A DNA stretch of 64,000 nt from contig NC_034424.1 of assembly GCF_002078875.1 (NCBI RefSeq), positions 8,597,586 to 8,661,585 of the forward strand, given 5' to 3'. Position 1 is the first letter of the stretch, and each line of letters begins with the position of its first letter. A program made the position numbers and the translations under genes. The notes under the pieces are model-generated. The model did no database searches. It was not told the DNA's origin and saw only the letters and a list, made by a program, of their open reading frames with translations. The stretch comes from Numida meleagris. Lineage: Eukaryota; Chordata; Aves; Galliformes; Numididae. Below, piece by piece: positions 11,857-24,698 of the stretch.

Positions 11857-14800
11857 GTACGAGGGGGCGGGCAGCGTGGGGAGACCCCGAGGCGGTACCG
11901 GGGTGCGGGACGCGCCGCTATCGGGAGTGCGGGACCCGGAGTGTCTGCGGAGCCCGGAGTGGCGGGGGCGGCGGGGACGGGGTCTGTGGCGCGGGGGAAG
12001 GGCGAGGAGAGGTCGGGGCCCCCGGCGCTGGCTCTCCCCGCGGTCGCGGGGCAGGATCGCTCCCATCGGCCCTGCTGGTGCCCGGCCCCGGGGCGAGGTC
12101 GTGGCAGTGGGCTGCGGGCGCTGCAGGAGGGGTCCTCTCCGCGCTGCCCCGACGGCTGCCGGCGGCCGCCTGGAGCTCCTGGGGAGGACGGGCGCCGTGC
12201 TCGCGGCTCCGTGCGCAGCGTGCTGCCCTCTGCCCGCGCTGCGCTGCGTGCCATGTGCCAGCCCCGCGCTGGACTCGGGCGTCGAGGGGTGAACGCGCCC
12301 ACGGACCGCGATGTGAAATTAAACCGCATCTCCAGTGCTGCCAGCTCCGTCTGTGTGCTGCCCCGGGCAGTTCCCTGCAGGTCCGTGGTGGGATGCTGAC
12401 CCTGTCTCTCCATCATGAAATGATTTTCCTCGCTTCTACAAGACCCAGTGCATAGAACTTCCCAGGTTTGGCAGTTCCTCGCTGAAGCCTTCGTGGCAAA
12501 AGCAGCACAGGAACATGCTGTGCTGGGCATCCCTCAGTGCTGTGGCTGTGTGCGGTGCAGGCGGTGGCAGTGACCCCATCACTATGAGGCAGGAAGGGAG
12601 GCAGAGCCCAGTGCAGAGGGTTTGGGCTGCAGGGACGGGGCAAGGCCTCCTCCCACCGCCCACAGCCCTCCTGCAGTGCAGTGGCTGTTCCTGCACAGAA
12701 ACAATGACCCTAAGGTGGAGACTTCCCTGCTGCAGTGGGTGTGTGTCCAAAAGGGAACATGAGCCGGGCTCACGGGGTTGCTACATGGTACCTGCACCAA
12801 AGTGTGGCTCAGCACCAGCTGCAGGCGGCTGTGCATTGCAGGGCTGAGAGCATTGGGTCCTACGGGACAGGACCCGGGGACCGCTGGGGACACCCAACCC
12901 ACAGCTGCTGGGATGGACACACCGCAATGGCACAGAACCTGGGGCTGCCGGCAGCAGGATGGGGTCAAGGCAGATCGCACCACGTGGGGATTATCTCCCA
13001 AGCTTTGACTAGCAAAATAGAGAGCTGACTGAGAGATTGGGGGACCCACGCTGGGACCTGCGGTGCAGTCAGCAGCACTGTGGATGGCTGCAGGAGGACA
13101 CGGGCTCCTGAGGACCAAGTAACCCCTGCCCGCTGTGTGTTTGTACATCTCCTCACCTCTTTGCAGGCAGCTCCTTGGCTTGGAGCAGCAGTGTTTTCTC
13201 TCCTTCGAGGCTGTCTCTGGCTGTGACCTGGGCTGGGCTCCCACAGCGTCGATCCACTTTCCCCTGCGGATATTGCCCTTGGCACCTGTCTGCTGCCTTT
13301 ACCTTGGGGTTGTTTATTTGTGTAGGAGCACATGGTTCTGCAGAGTAACCCGAGGCCTCTCCAGTTGCATCCTCCTCCAGCCCAGCCCTGTTCACCACAG
13401 GCGCAGCCGTCCCTGGTGTCCCCACCTTGCCCAGGCTCAGACCTGTGGTGCCTCCTGCAGATCTGGGCCCATTCCCATCACCTGTGCTCGGGCTCCCCAT
13501 GTGTGCGGCGCAGCTGCGGCCCTGCAGGCTGCTGTGCAGCCAGAGGCTGTTGCAGATGACAGTCTGGCTGCAGTGGGCTGGGAGTGGCTCCTGGGCCCAA
13601 GGAGCCTTCACAAATCAGAAAAACAAGTGCAAACCATTCGCTGTATTCACAGCTCAGAACCATGTGTGCACTGGGAACATCCCACCGGGTGAGCCCAGCC
13701 TGCACATGATTCACTCCATGTCATCACTTTGGCTGCGGTTGGTGGAGCGAATGTTGACCCCAAAATGAGGCATTTTTCAGCAGCAATTGTGGGCATTCAC
13801 CGGCTGTGCCATCATGGAGGGGCCGCAATCTGGACCGGGGGGCAGGGGCAGCGTGTTCCACACCTGCAGCCACACCGTTGGATTCCTGCTCGGGGTGGAG
13901 TGTGGCTGATGCGGGCTGGGACACGCTCGGTCCCCGCTGGCTGGGACATGCTGCTCCCACCCCACCCGCAGGTCCCCATGCACTGACACCGAACCCAGAG
14001 CAGGCAGCAGTCTGCAGGGCCCTGGGCATGGAGCGGCGCTGCTCTTGTAGGTGTTGATGTTTGCAGCGGGGCTGAATGCGAGCTAACGGTGCAGGAGTAC
14101 TCCGAGGATAAGGACCTGCTGCTGCCTCCACCCAGGGATGTGACAGCATCTGGAGACACGGAAAGGTCCGAGGTGAAAAGGAGCCCAAAGGAAGGGCTGG
14201 GAGCTGCACCCTGTGGGCTGGCCCCATAGCGTGAGCATTCAGGATCCCAGCACTGAGGAGAGCCCTGAGCTGTCTGGGAAATCGGGAGGCTGCACAATTA
14301 GCTTGATTTGTCAAAGATGTTCGGTTTTAGCTTCAATTTCCTGTGGAAAACGTATTGTGCATTGTGCCAGCCTGCATGAGAGCCTGGTTCCAGACCGTGC
14401 AGAACTTGAACCAGATCAGGCAGAGCCCCCAGGGCTGGGAGCACAACCCCTGCAGCGGGGCCATGGACACTGATGGTGACAGTTCCCAGTGCCTTTGGGC
14501 AGGGTCTGTCCCCGGGCGCCATGTGTCCACCAAGCTCCCCGTGGCGGCTCCGTGCTGGAGGCAGCTGCGCTCTGCGTGCCAAGGACATGTACTTAGCACA
14601 GCTCCACCGCAGCCGCTTCCTGGGCTGCCCTCACCCTGCAGCCCCATCGTGCTCCAGCTGTCCTGTGCCACGGCAGCTGCCCGAGTGCGGGCAGGTTGGC
14701 GATGTGGTGCCACAGCATGGTGCTTTCAGGCTTCTCCCTGCCCAGCAGAGCCCCCAGGGCTGCAGTGATACCTCCAGCACAGCCCAGGAGAAGCTGCTGA

Positions 14801-15240
14801 GATGGACAGGGACTCCAGCATGCCCCCATTACAGCCGCAGTAGCCGGGTGATGCCGTGGGGAGGGCAGGATGGGCGCTTATCTGGTGGCTGCAGCCGGGG
14901 TGTGCAGGCAAAGGGGCAGCTATGGAGGAAGCGACTGGGCTGGGGTGGGAGGAAGGAGCCCAGCGGTCAGCCCCTTCCTCCACTCGGGGCAGATCAGCCC
15001 TGTGCCAAAGCAAACTTCAGCTCAGACAATTGCCATTATTAACAGCAACGTTTGCAGGAATTTCTCCAGCTCTGGGGGACGGGAGTCCATCATGCACAAG
15101 GCTCCCGCAGTGCCTTTCTGCTGCCTCCTGCTGTGCTGGGCTTGGCTGTGTGCAGGGCAGCACAGCCCCTCCAGGGAGCAGGGAAGTGCCCAATGCGGTG
15201 GCACCGAAGGTGGATGGTGACCTCTCCTCTCTCTCCCCAG
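11857..15240 (+). other. PTGS1: Presumed PTGS1 intron 1
   Basis: This stretch lies between the candidate first exon and the EGF exon. It ends in a clear pyrimidine-rich acceptor (ctctccccag at 15231-15240). It is GC-rich and contains no supported gene. An ATG at 15092 opens a short hydrophobic frame that is discussed as a possible alternative first exon. Confidence 0.5.
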
Positions 15241-18200
15241 TCAACCCGTGCTGCTATTACCCCTGCCAGCACCAAGGCGTGTGTGTGCGCGTTGGCCTGG
15301 GAGGCTACGAGTGCGACTGCACGCGGACAGGGTACTTCGGGCCCAACTGCACCTCACGTAAGTCCATGGCACTGTGCTGGGTGAGCACTGTGCTGTCATT
15401 ACCAGGTGCCAAGTGCTGTGCTGCGTTTGTGTCCCACAGCTGAGCTCTGGACGCGCCTACGTGACCTGCTGAAGCCCAGTCCTGCCTTCTACCACTTCGT
15501 CCTCACTCACTTCAGGTGGTTCTGGGACATCGTTAACAGCACATTCATCAGAGACACACTGATGAGGCTCGTGCTCACAGGTACCAGGGGTGGCACCAGG
15601 ACCCTGGGCATCAGCGTGGGCCTGGGCGGCACCAGGCTGGGTCACTTTGCTCTGAGCCACCCACATGCAGCTGACGTTGGCAGTGGGAGGCACAGGGAGG
15701 CTGAGCCCCGCACACAGGCTGAGCGCCAGGCAACGGCTGCTGTCGGCACGCCACGCTCCCCCTACAAAGGGCTCTGGAGCAGCCGCGCAGGGAGCAGCTG
15801 GTGGAAATATGGAGCTGGCCCTTGTTACTCATGTCCTTGCATTTATCACTTTGCATAAATATTTAGGTTCCAGCTCTTGGAGCCATAGGGACGTGTTCAC
15901 AAGGCTCCGGCTGTTGATTTCAGCATTTATGCATGTTTGTCGTCTAATTCATCATCCAGGAATCCATTAGTGCAGAAGCAGAGCCATCCGCTCCTGCAGG
16001 GACCTGCAGCCTCTAATGGGGGGGCACAGCACAGCACAGCAGGACGTGGCCGGGCCCTCTGGTTCCTGGGATGCCTGGGGGCTGTGCTGCCCCATGGCAC
16101 CGACTCAGCTCTCTCATTCCAGTTCGTGCCAATCTCATCCCCAGCCCTCCCACCTTCAACTCCCAGTACGGCTACATCAGCTGGGAGGCCTACGCCAATG
16201 TCAGCTATTACACCCGCGTCCTCCCGCCGGTGCCGGAGGAGTGCCCCACGCCCATGGGGACCAAAGGTACGTGGTTGGCACAGGAGCACGGGAGGTGACG
16301 AGCATGGACTGGGTCTGCAGAGCAGCTTCTGGCTCCTACCTGGTGCCACATCGCCATCACACACTGCCTGCGCTGCACTGCGGTGGTTGAGCTGCACGGC
16401 CCCAGCATCAGCCCCCGTCCTCCACAGGGAAGCAGCAGCTCCCCGATGCCCAGCTGCTGGCTCAGCGCTTCCTGCTGCGGCACAAGTTTGAAGCTGACCC
16501 CCGGGGCACCAACTTGATGTTCGCCTTCTTTGCCCAGCATTTCACCCACCAGTTCTTCAAGACCTCTGGGAAGATGGGACGCGGTTTCACCAAGGCGCTG
16601 GGGCACGGGGTGAGGGGGCAGGTCTCGGTGCAGCAGGCATGCAGCGATGGGCACAGGCGGGCTGCCGCCGTGCTCACACCGTGTGCTCCTGCAGGTGGAC
16701 CTGGGGCATCTGTATGGGGACAACCTGCAGCGGCAGCACCAGCTGCGGCTCTTCCAAGATGGGAAGCTCAAATTCCAGGTACCACACAGCATGATATACT
16801 GAGATGCATCTTGGTCCCACGCTCCAAGATCACTGGAAGCCCACGTCCCTCTGGCAGCTGCCAGGACCACGTGGCTTCCTCTCCCCCTCACTTTCTGTTC
16901 CTGTCCCCTCAAGGTGGTGAACGGGGAAGTGTACCCACCGTCAGTCACCGAGGTGCCAGTGCACATGGTCTACCTGCCCACCATCCCCAAGGAGAAGCAG
17001 CTGGCGATGGGGCAGGAGGTGTTCGGGCTGCTGCCGGGGCTCTGCATGTACACCACGCTCTGGCTGCGTGAGCACAACCGCGTCTGCGACATTCTGAAGC
17101 AGGAGCATCCCACCTGGGGTGACGAGCAGCTCTTCCAGACAGCACGGCTCATCCTCATCGGTGGGTGCTGCAGCGTTAGAGGCTGGGGAGTTCCTCTCAC
17201 AGCCTTCTGGAGTTCATTGGCTTTGGTCCATCAACAGTTTTGAGCAATTTAGCTAAAATTCTGAATTATTTCATTCTAATACTCTTTTCTGGATTCTGGA
17301 TGGAAGTGACTTGGTGTGAGAAAGTAAAGTGATTAAAGACCCATGCCAGCATGTTATTAAGCAGCATACTGGGGTCAGCTTTCTCAAAAACCATTTCTGT
17401 TTCGGCAAACCGACCTTTTTTGGTGGAAAAGTAATTCACAGAAAAATTCTCCACCAAGTGCACCAGCCCAAAGCCAGGCGGGTCCCACACTGCACGTGAG
17501 TAGTGCACCCGGCCCAGTGCCCCGCAGTAGTGGGGCTGATGGGGACTGCCCCTGGTGACACTTTCTTCTCTCACCTCCTGCCCAGGGGAGACCATCAAGA
17601 TCGTCATTGAAGACTATGTCCAGCACCTCAGCGGGTACTTCCTGAGCCTCAAGTTCGACCCTGAGCTGCTGTTCGGGCAGCAGTTCCAGTACCGGAATCG
17701 CATCGCGGTGGAGTTCAACCAGCTCTACCACTGGCACGGGCTGATGCCTGACTCCTTCACCATCCAGGGGCAGGAGTACAGCTACGAGCAGTTCCTCTAC
17801 AACACCTCCATGCTCATGGACTATGGCGTGGAGGCCCTGGTGGAGTCCTTTTCCAGGCAGACTGCAGGAAGGGTAAGGCCCCATGCTGCTGGCGCATCCC
17901 GTGGGGCTGCGGTGCCCCGACTGTGCCCTGGCGGTGCTTGGGGTGAGCGTCCCGCCTGCGTGTAGCATTTGCCAACTTTTCTTAGTGATGCCGTGCATGC
18001 CATGGGCCCTCCCCACGAGCAGTGCAGTGAGCTGGGCCTTGGCAGCACCGTGTACTCAGTCCTGCTGCAGTAAACATGGTGTTGCGGCCAGGAGCTTGCG
18101 GTGCGAGAGTGGCCCCAGGCCGGGCTGTGCCGCATGGAACAGCTCGTCTCATACTGTTCTTTGCTGCCATCACATGGATGTTCTCTTCCAAGTGACTGTA

Positions 18201-19012
18201 TCAACATTTCTGACTTGTGTGAAGCAACAAGGCTGCCACACAGAGCTGCTGCTCTCGGGACTCCCACTGTGACCTCAAACCCAGCGACCCCCATCCCTCA
18301 CCATGGCCATGCCACACGACTGCACGGCCCTGAGCCCAGGGCCTGGATGTCAGCGGGGCCGGGACGAGGCTGGGGCCTACTCCTGTGGGTACGCTTCTCC
18401 TCATCCTCTCCTCTTCCAGATCGGTGGGGGGCAAAACATCAACGCCAACGTCTTGGGAGTGGCTGTTGGAGTCATCGAGGAGTCGCGGCAGCTGAGGCTG
18501 CAGCCCTTCAATGAGTACCGGAAGAGGTTTGGCCTGAAGCCCTATGCATCCTTCCAGGAACTGACAGGTAGGGCCCCGCTCCCCAAGCTGGGCTCAGGGG
18601 CTGCTGGCCTGGCCCACGCTGAATCCTCTGGTGTTCTCTCGGTGCAGGAGAGGAGGAGAAGGCAGCAGAGCTGGAGGAGCTGTATGGAGACATTGATGCT
18701 CTGGAGTTTTATCCAGGGTTGCTGCTTGAGAAACCCCAACCCAACGGCATTTTTGGGGAAAGCATGGTGGAGATTGGTGCCCCATTTTCACTGAAGGGAC
18801 TTCTTGGGAACCCCATCTGCTCCCCGGAGTACTGGAAGCCCAGTACCTTTGGTGGAGCAACCGGCTTCGAGATCGTCAAGACGGCATCACTGAAGAAACT
18901 CGTGTGCCTCAACGTGAAGAAGTGTCCGTACGTGGCGTTCCATGTGCCGGATGCCACGGCAGCAGGTGAGACCGGCAGCAGCCATGCGGGTGGAGCATCC
19001 ACGGAGCTGTAG
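15241..19012 (+). CDS. PTGS1: Prostaglandin G/H synthase 1 (cyclooxygenase-1), exons 2 to 10
   Basis: COX-1 turns arachidonate into PGG2 and then PGH2 on the lumenal ER and nuclear membranes. Nine exons with canonical splice sites: 15241-15357, 15440-15580, 16123-16266, 16428-16609, 16695-16778, 16914-17160, 17586-17872, 18420-18567 and 18648-19012. In order they encode the EGF domain ([15 protein letters not shown]), the membrane-binding helices with Arg120 ([10 protein letters not shown]), and the haem peroxidase/cyclooxygenase domain. That domain keeps the distal His207 (AQHFTHQFF), Tyr385 and haem ligand His388 (LYHWH), and aspirin target Ser530 (GAPFSL). Four N-glycosylation sequons match human sites (NCT, NST, NVS, NTS), and the protein ends in the ER-retention-like STEL. 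Absence of the COX-2-type C-terminal insert supports COX-1. Odd points are Gly for Pro389, and Gln513 and Val523 in the side pocket. Residue numbers follow the ovine scheme. Confidence 0.97.
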
Positions 19013-19905
19013 CAGCAGCACGGCCCGCACAGGTACGGCCCAGCCTCACCCAGCCCAGGGAGGGGACAGGCCTCTGCCCGGCACTGAGTGTCCCTGTTGT
19101 CCCTGCAGGCAGCGCTGGGGCTGGGGCTCTGCCCATCCCGTGCCAGCAGAGCGTCCTGCCCCGGGTGGGCCCTGGCTCAGTCCCCCACCAGAGGGGAGAG
19201 ACTGATGCCCACCTTGGGAAGAGCTCAAGTGCCTGAGGAGAGCAGAGAGCAGCTGCCGGCGCCTGTGCTCAGCAGACCTCATCTTCCTACCGCTGCCTCA
19301 CGCTAAGCCAGCTTTGGGGCTCGCTTGGTAAATCCCAGTGTCCTCATATGCTCCCGGCTGCTCTGCTCCTCTCCCCCAGCTCCCACTGCCCGCTCTTGCT
19401 GTGGGGCATCCCACTCGAGAGAGCGTGCACAGCACACAGGGCCTTCCCAGCCTCACTGGGGAGGATGCACTGCAGATGCACTGCTGGCCGGGCTCTCACC
19501 TGGTTCTCCACGGCAGCCCACAGCAACCCTTCTCTGCCCTCCCCTCTGCCTGGCACTAGACAGAGGGTGACAATGCCAGCTGCCCAGCCCTGGAGAGCTC
19601 CCAGAGCCCTGTGCCCCCACCTTGCACTGCTGCCCTGGCCCACCATGGGCTGCTCTGAGCTACCTCTGTGCACATCACCCTATAACGGCTCTCCCGCCCT
19701 CTGCTCATTGCACTTTCCTGCATTAATAGCTCAGTAAACGATGTTCCAAAGGCACACCGCCTGCTTGACCTGCTCCACAGCCCGTGCAGACATAAGCCCT
19801 CACCAACAGCATGACGTGATCACTGGCAGCCAGGGCCACTGGCCTTGGTCCCAGCCAGATCCCAGAAAATGGACCTCTAAAATAAACAATGTTAAAAACC
19901 GCTCT
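19013..19905 (+). other. PTGS1: PTGS1 3' UTR with poly(A) signal
   Basis: Non-coding sequence follows the TAG stop up to AATAAA at 19881-19886, the first hexamer after the stop. The 3' end is inferred from the signal position. Confidence 0.6.
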
Positions 19906-21655
19906 CATTTCCTCCAAGTTCTCAGGCTCTCACAGTACAGAGACGGGTGAAGGCAGGTGCCTGGGACCAGGCAGAGCAGGGATTTCCTGGGTCCCAGCCC
20001 TTGCTGCAATTTCCATGCTTGGGTGGCAGTGCGCTGTCAGGGCAGACAGCATCCAGTGGGAGCAGCACACGGCCGAGGGCTGCTGTCATCTCCGCAGACA
20101 GTGCCATGCACTGCAATCCGTGTGCCATGCGCTTCCAGTGTCACATTGCCAGAGCATGCCTGTGGCCAGCCTTGCTGTGTGCAGGGCTCCAGCTCCAAGC
20201 ATCCTCCTCGTTTCAGTTAGGCCACAAGTATCCTGCTTTTGTTTGTGGCTATCGCTGCGCTGTTTGTTACCAGCTGATAAGCACGCCGGCCATCGGGCAC
20301 ACGGAGAGCAGTCTCAGTGCTCTGTGGCACCAAGGGGACATTTCCAGCCCCCAGCCCCGCATGTCCTTTGCTGATCCTTCAGCCACGTGTTCAGCATCCC
20401 TGGGGAGCACAGCAGCAGTGTGTGTGCCTGCGGGCTGCTGTGCACAGGAGAGCACTGTGCTGTGCACGCGGTGTGAGGAGCAGCAAGGACAACATCTGCC
20501 TGTGTTCGTGTGACCTTTGGAGTAATGATTCACTGAGCACAGACCGACCAAAGTGGACACTAGGAGGAAGAGGTCCGCTGCCTGCAGTGCTTTTAATAGT
20601 AATTCTCTTTTTGGTGTTCCTACAAATAAACCTCCAGCACTCTGAAGGGGATGTGATGTGGCTGCAGCCCCAGAACAGATGGGCAGAAGGAAATGCACAG
20701 CCCAGCAGAGGAGCTGCTGCCTTCCTCCAGCTCCACAAGCAGACACAAAACTAAGCAGAGCTGCACCAACAGGCAGGAGAGCCAAATTCCTCTTGGCCAC
20801 GTGTGCACATTTGTCCTGTGCTGGAGGAGCAGCAGACAGAAAACAGAACACAGAAAGTACAGACTGCAAACACGGCGCACACAACACGGCAGTAGAAAGA
20901 AGTGTTGCTCACTGAACCTTCACCACGCATTCTCTTACTGTTGTATTTCAGATATGCAAACCAGGCTAGGTATCTGAAAACATTTAAAGGCAATAAATAC
21001 CAACCTTGTTTTCCAGCACCAGTCGCTTTCGTTCTGAGCTCTTGCTCTGTGATCTAAGGGATTTAAGGAAGTTTGTTTCATGCTGTCACAATTGCTGCCA
21101 AAAAATGTTCAAACTTGAGCAGTGCCCTCACAAGTGCTGCCAAGGCACAAGGAAGGGAACCAACCACAGCCGCTTTGCTCCAGACTCCTGACCTTTCACA
21201 ACGCTTCTGTCTCAGAGCAGTTTCATCAGATGCACTAAAAAAAGCAGCAGGGCGGTGGTGGGAGGAAGCAGGGGGGGAAAGAACAGGCGGAGCCCAAGGG
21301 ACACAGCTTGCAGGCTGATACCTGCCCAGTGCCCACCACCCCCTGCAGGGCGAGCTGCTCCCAGCACGCAGGACGGGCACACCGACTCTTTCCCAGTTTC
21401 AGCTGGTGTCTAGCAGCTGAATCTCATCCTGAATATAAATTAGAGGACTTCTGGCCAAGTCAAGATAAGGCCTAGTGCAGGAGACGAAACATCTGAGCGT
21501 ACAACCCACAGCCATCACAGCCAATACCCCTACCACCTGCCTGCTGCACCAGAGCCTTCCGCAGCTCCAAAAAACACTGGAACACCCCATCAGGTTTCTG
21601 CCCAGAACAATGCTTTGTGCTGGGCCAGAAAACATAGATGAAACATCTTTGGCAA
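19906..21655. other. Intergenic region between convergent PTGS1 and PDCL
   Basis: No gene could be supported. The region contains isolated + strand AATAAA hexamers (20625-20630, 20992-20997) that might serve longer PTGS1 transcripts. I see no recognisable repeat family. Confidence 0.5.
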
Positions 21656-24600
21656 TATTAAAAAGCTTCCTTTATTCAGAGTCAAGCAATTTAGTAGGAA
21701 TGCATATTGTATGTATAAATGGAGTTCGGTGACGGAATGCAACAGCTTGGAGGGAAGGAGAGGCATCTGCCTCAAACCCAAATCCTGACAAATGGATTGT
21801 CACAGCCAAACCACATGTTTCAAAACTGTTTTATTGTAGGCAGGTGTTGGTACAATTTCATTTTAATTTCAGTTCTCTAATGCATATATATCTATAATGT
21901 GCATATGTATATGCGTATGCACTCCCGTTTTCAATCCGCAGGTCAGGACCTCATTTAAATTAAGATAAATAAAACAGACTTTAACACTTCAACTAAAGCA
22001 TTTACAGATACAATGTTAGTATGAGCTGTAGTCCTAGTTCGTATTGAATGGATGGTAACAAATTAATAATGAACCTATCCTAAAATCTGTTCTACTTTGC
22101 TATGCTGCTTTACATGCATTCAGAATGCTGGGTTTGGGGGCACAAATCTACTGGCTGGTCAGTTTGGAAGGATTTAGCTTCAGGAATGGGCAAAAGCAAC
22201 AGCAGCACTCCAGCCCTGCCCACCATGCTTCTCAGCAGCACTAACACATCTTCTCTCTACCCCTCTTCTCCCTTGTACTTATTCTTTTCTTCCAGATCAG
22301 TGATGAACTGGATTCAAACTTCTCTCCTATGCACCTTTTTTCTCCCTTTTGCAACTGGCAGCATAAAGCATCTGTCATATACCTGAGCACCAAAACCTCA
22401 TAACCAGGAGTCACCTTGCTGCAGGCCACCAGACACAAAGCAGCAGGAGATGTTCTGATCCTGTTACAGCTTTACAGCCCCAACTCCTGCTTGATACAAA
22501 TAAAACTTCAAAGTAACTCAAGAGTCAGCTCTCCCCTCCTCCAAGCCAGGTTTTATTATGGTGCTAATACGTGCCTGTCTGCACTACAGACCTACTGAAC
22601 CTCATCCTGAATACAAATCACAGTTCCTTTTTTTTTTTTTTTCTGGAATGCACGGATACCCACGCTCAATGATTTAATTTCAAGTAACTTGAATCTCTTA
22701 CCACATTTCAAACTTTGGGTTTCTGCCAGTTTCCTTAAAACAGCTACAACATGCTCTTTCAGCTATTTTTAATTACAAATTATTTATCTTTCTGCTAATA
22801 CTACTTTTAAAAATAGTTTGAATAAATACAACTATAAATGCATATCCTTGCCCTAAGATCTACTCTTACTAAGAACCGAGTGCTTACAAGGAAATTTTTG
22901 CCTTTTTCCCTGGTGCTCCAAAGTGCCTCACACAAAACCTGCCATTAAATGTAATCATTAAACATAGCATTACATTGTATTTACATAGGGATAGTCCAGT
23001 TTCCTCAAAATTAAATAACAAGCAAAATAAGTCATGTGTGAGAAAGCAAACAGTGTAATATCCAATTATGTGTGCAGGAGACGTAATTCAGCAACAGCTA
23101 AGTACAGAGTGCACACATTCAGCATGCTCGTTTGTACTAGGTACAGGGAGACTACACCACCATCTGGCCAGCAGAGCCTTGGCCCTGCTCTGCATCATCA
23201 GAGGATTCCATGCTTGCATTAACTACACACTGCTAATGGTTTCTAATGCCACTGGGTTATCTCACAGCACTAGACTTGCTGGGGGCAGGGTGAACTGTAA
23301 ATGCAGTAAAAACCCTGGAAATTACTTCCCAATATTACTATCTATGAAGTAAGTAGAGCACAAACAAACACACTTTAATAAAAATATAATCACTAACCAA
23401 TGATAACAACAAACTTGCTGCAGAAGGGAAGCATAATATACAGCATTCGGGAGCAATAACTTAATGAAAAGACAAATGGGCTCAGCCAGCACTGCTTTTA
23501 GTCTGTGTCCAGAAGTGGGAGTCCTTTGTTTTTGGGCAAAGAGAACTTTAGCACCCGTGTCACTGTGCAACTTTAACAGCTACAATGCTTTTAAAGAGGC
23601 CTTTGCAATTTGTACCAAAGGACAGGTGAAGAAATTGTGAGGTCTCCACAAGGGTTTCAGCCCAACTCTACAGCATCTTCTCAGTTAGTGAACTCTGCTG
23701 ACATACTGTACAAAAAATCCCATGCTCCCAAAGAGCTGCCATCAGAGGAAAAACAGGACAGTGGTAATGCTTCTGATCGTGCCTAACACTGCAGGAACTA
23801 CATACTGAGCTTCAGGCAAGGGAGCTCTCGTTTAGGGAGCTTGTCTACTGGCCCAGGGCTCACTTCCCACAAAGCCTTCCAGTCATCTGTCAGGTCCAGG
23901 GATTATTAATATTCAAAATGCATCTGAAGGCCCAGCTTAAGCAGATAACATGCAGACAGACAGAGACGAACATCACCACTTATTTAACAATTTTTGAGGA
24001 TTTTAGACAGATATGAAATTCTGAGTAAAGTCCCAATTCTGCATTTTGCCAGCAAAACTCTCCTTGATGCTATTCAGAACGTATGTTGGGTCTCTCTCTC
24101 TGAAGAGGCAGATTATTTTCTGCTGAAGTGACTGCCATGAATTCTAATGGTAGGTATTTTAAAACCTAAGAATGCTTTAAGAGCTGTACCAGAAGGATTT
24201 TCCCATTTAAGTCTCAGACAAGGTTAAAGAAAGAAGAGCCCTCTTCAGCTGAAAAGCAATTTTCAGGATCAAGTCAGGAGCTGTTGTTATTTGCAAGTGA
24301 GTACTGAACAAAAATTTGATGCCAACTGTTAGAACAACAGTACTTCCAAGAAGGGGACTGCAAGTTGCGGAATGGAAGAGGGGACCATGCTGTGTTAACT
24401 CACCAGCAGCAGTTCAATTCCAGGTTAATAAAAGACGTGAATGCCTAAAAACTCAATTACTGAACTGTGTTAGAACTTCATGCTTAGTGTAATACATTTT
24501 AGCATGTACTTCACTGAGTTAATTTAAGAAAATGTTAGGAATGCCTGAAGTTATTTTAAACAATGTTTTAACAAGCAAAAGTCCAAGTGCACAGAGGGGA

Positions 24601-24698
24601 AGGATAACATACCCACATTAAGAAAGGGAAGGAACAAACCCTAGCAGAAGAACATCCCACAGCACAACTACACCTACCGGCCCCCTGGTGTAAGTGGT
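21656..24698 (-). other. PDCL: PDCL 3' UTR
   Basis: The AT-rich, gene-free stretch continues from the PDCL stop. On the minus strand it carries AATAAA hexamers read from 21830-21835 and 21671-21676, either of which could end the message, giving a 3' UTR of about 2.9-3.0 kb. A Pumilio-type TGTAAATA element is at 22978-22985 on the minus strand. The run of T at 22627-22641 is A-rich in the RNA. Extent is inferred. Confidence 0.5.

Larger units (their letters stand above)
10100..12350. promoter_or_regulatory. PTGS1: CpG island, presumed PTGS1 promoter
   Basis: The region is very GC-rich with dense CpG dinucleotides, and is broken by the assembly gap. It contains a GGTGC/GGAGC pentamer tract around 11104-11138. 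It lies upstream of the PTGS1 coding exons with no other gene start in between, and the mammalian PTGS1 promoter is likewise GC-rich and TATA-less. The exact transcription start cannot be placed because the gap lies beside the candidate first exon. Confidence 0.6.

Noticed and set aside
17431..17445. TTCACAGAA, which could read as a CDE on the minus strand, in a PTGS1 intron
   Set aside because: It lies in an intron and on the strand opposite to PTGS1 transcription, with no extended stem.
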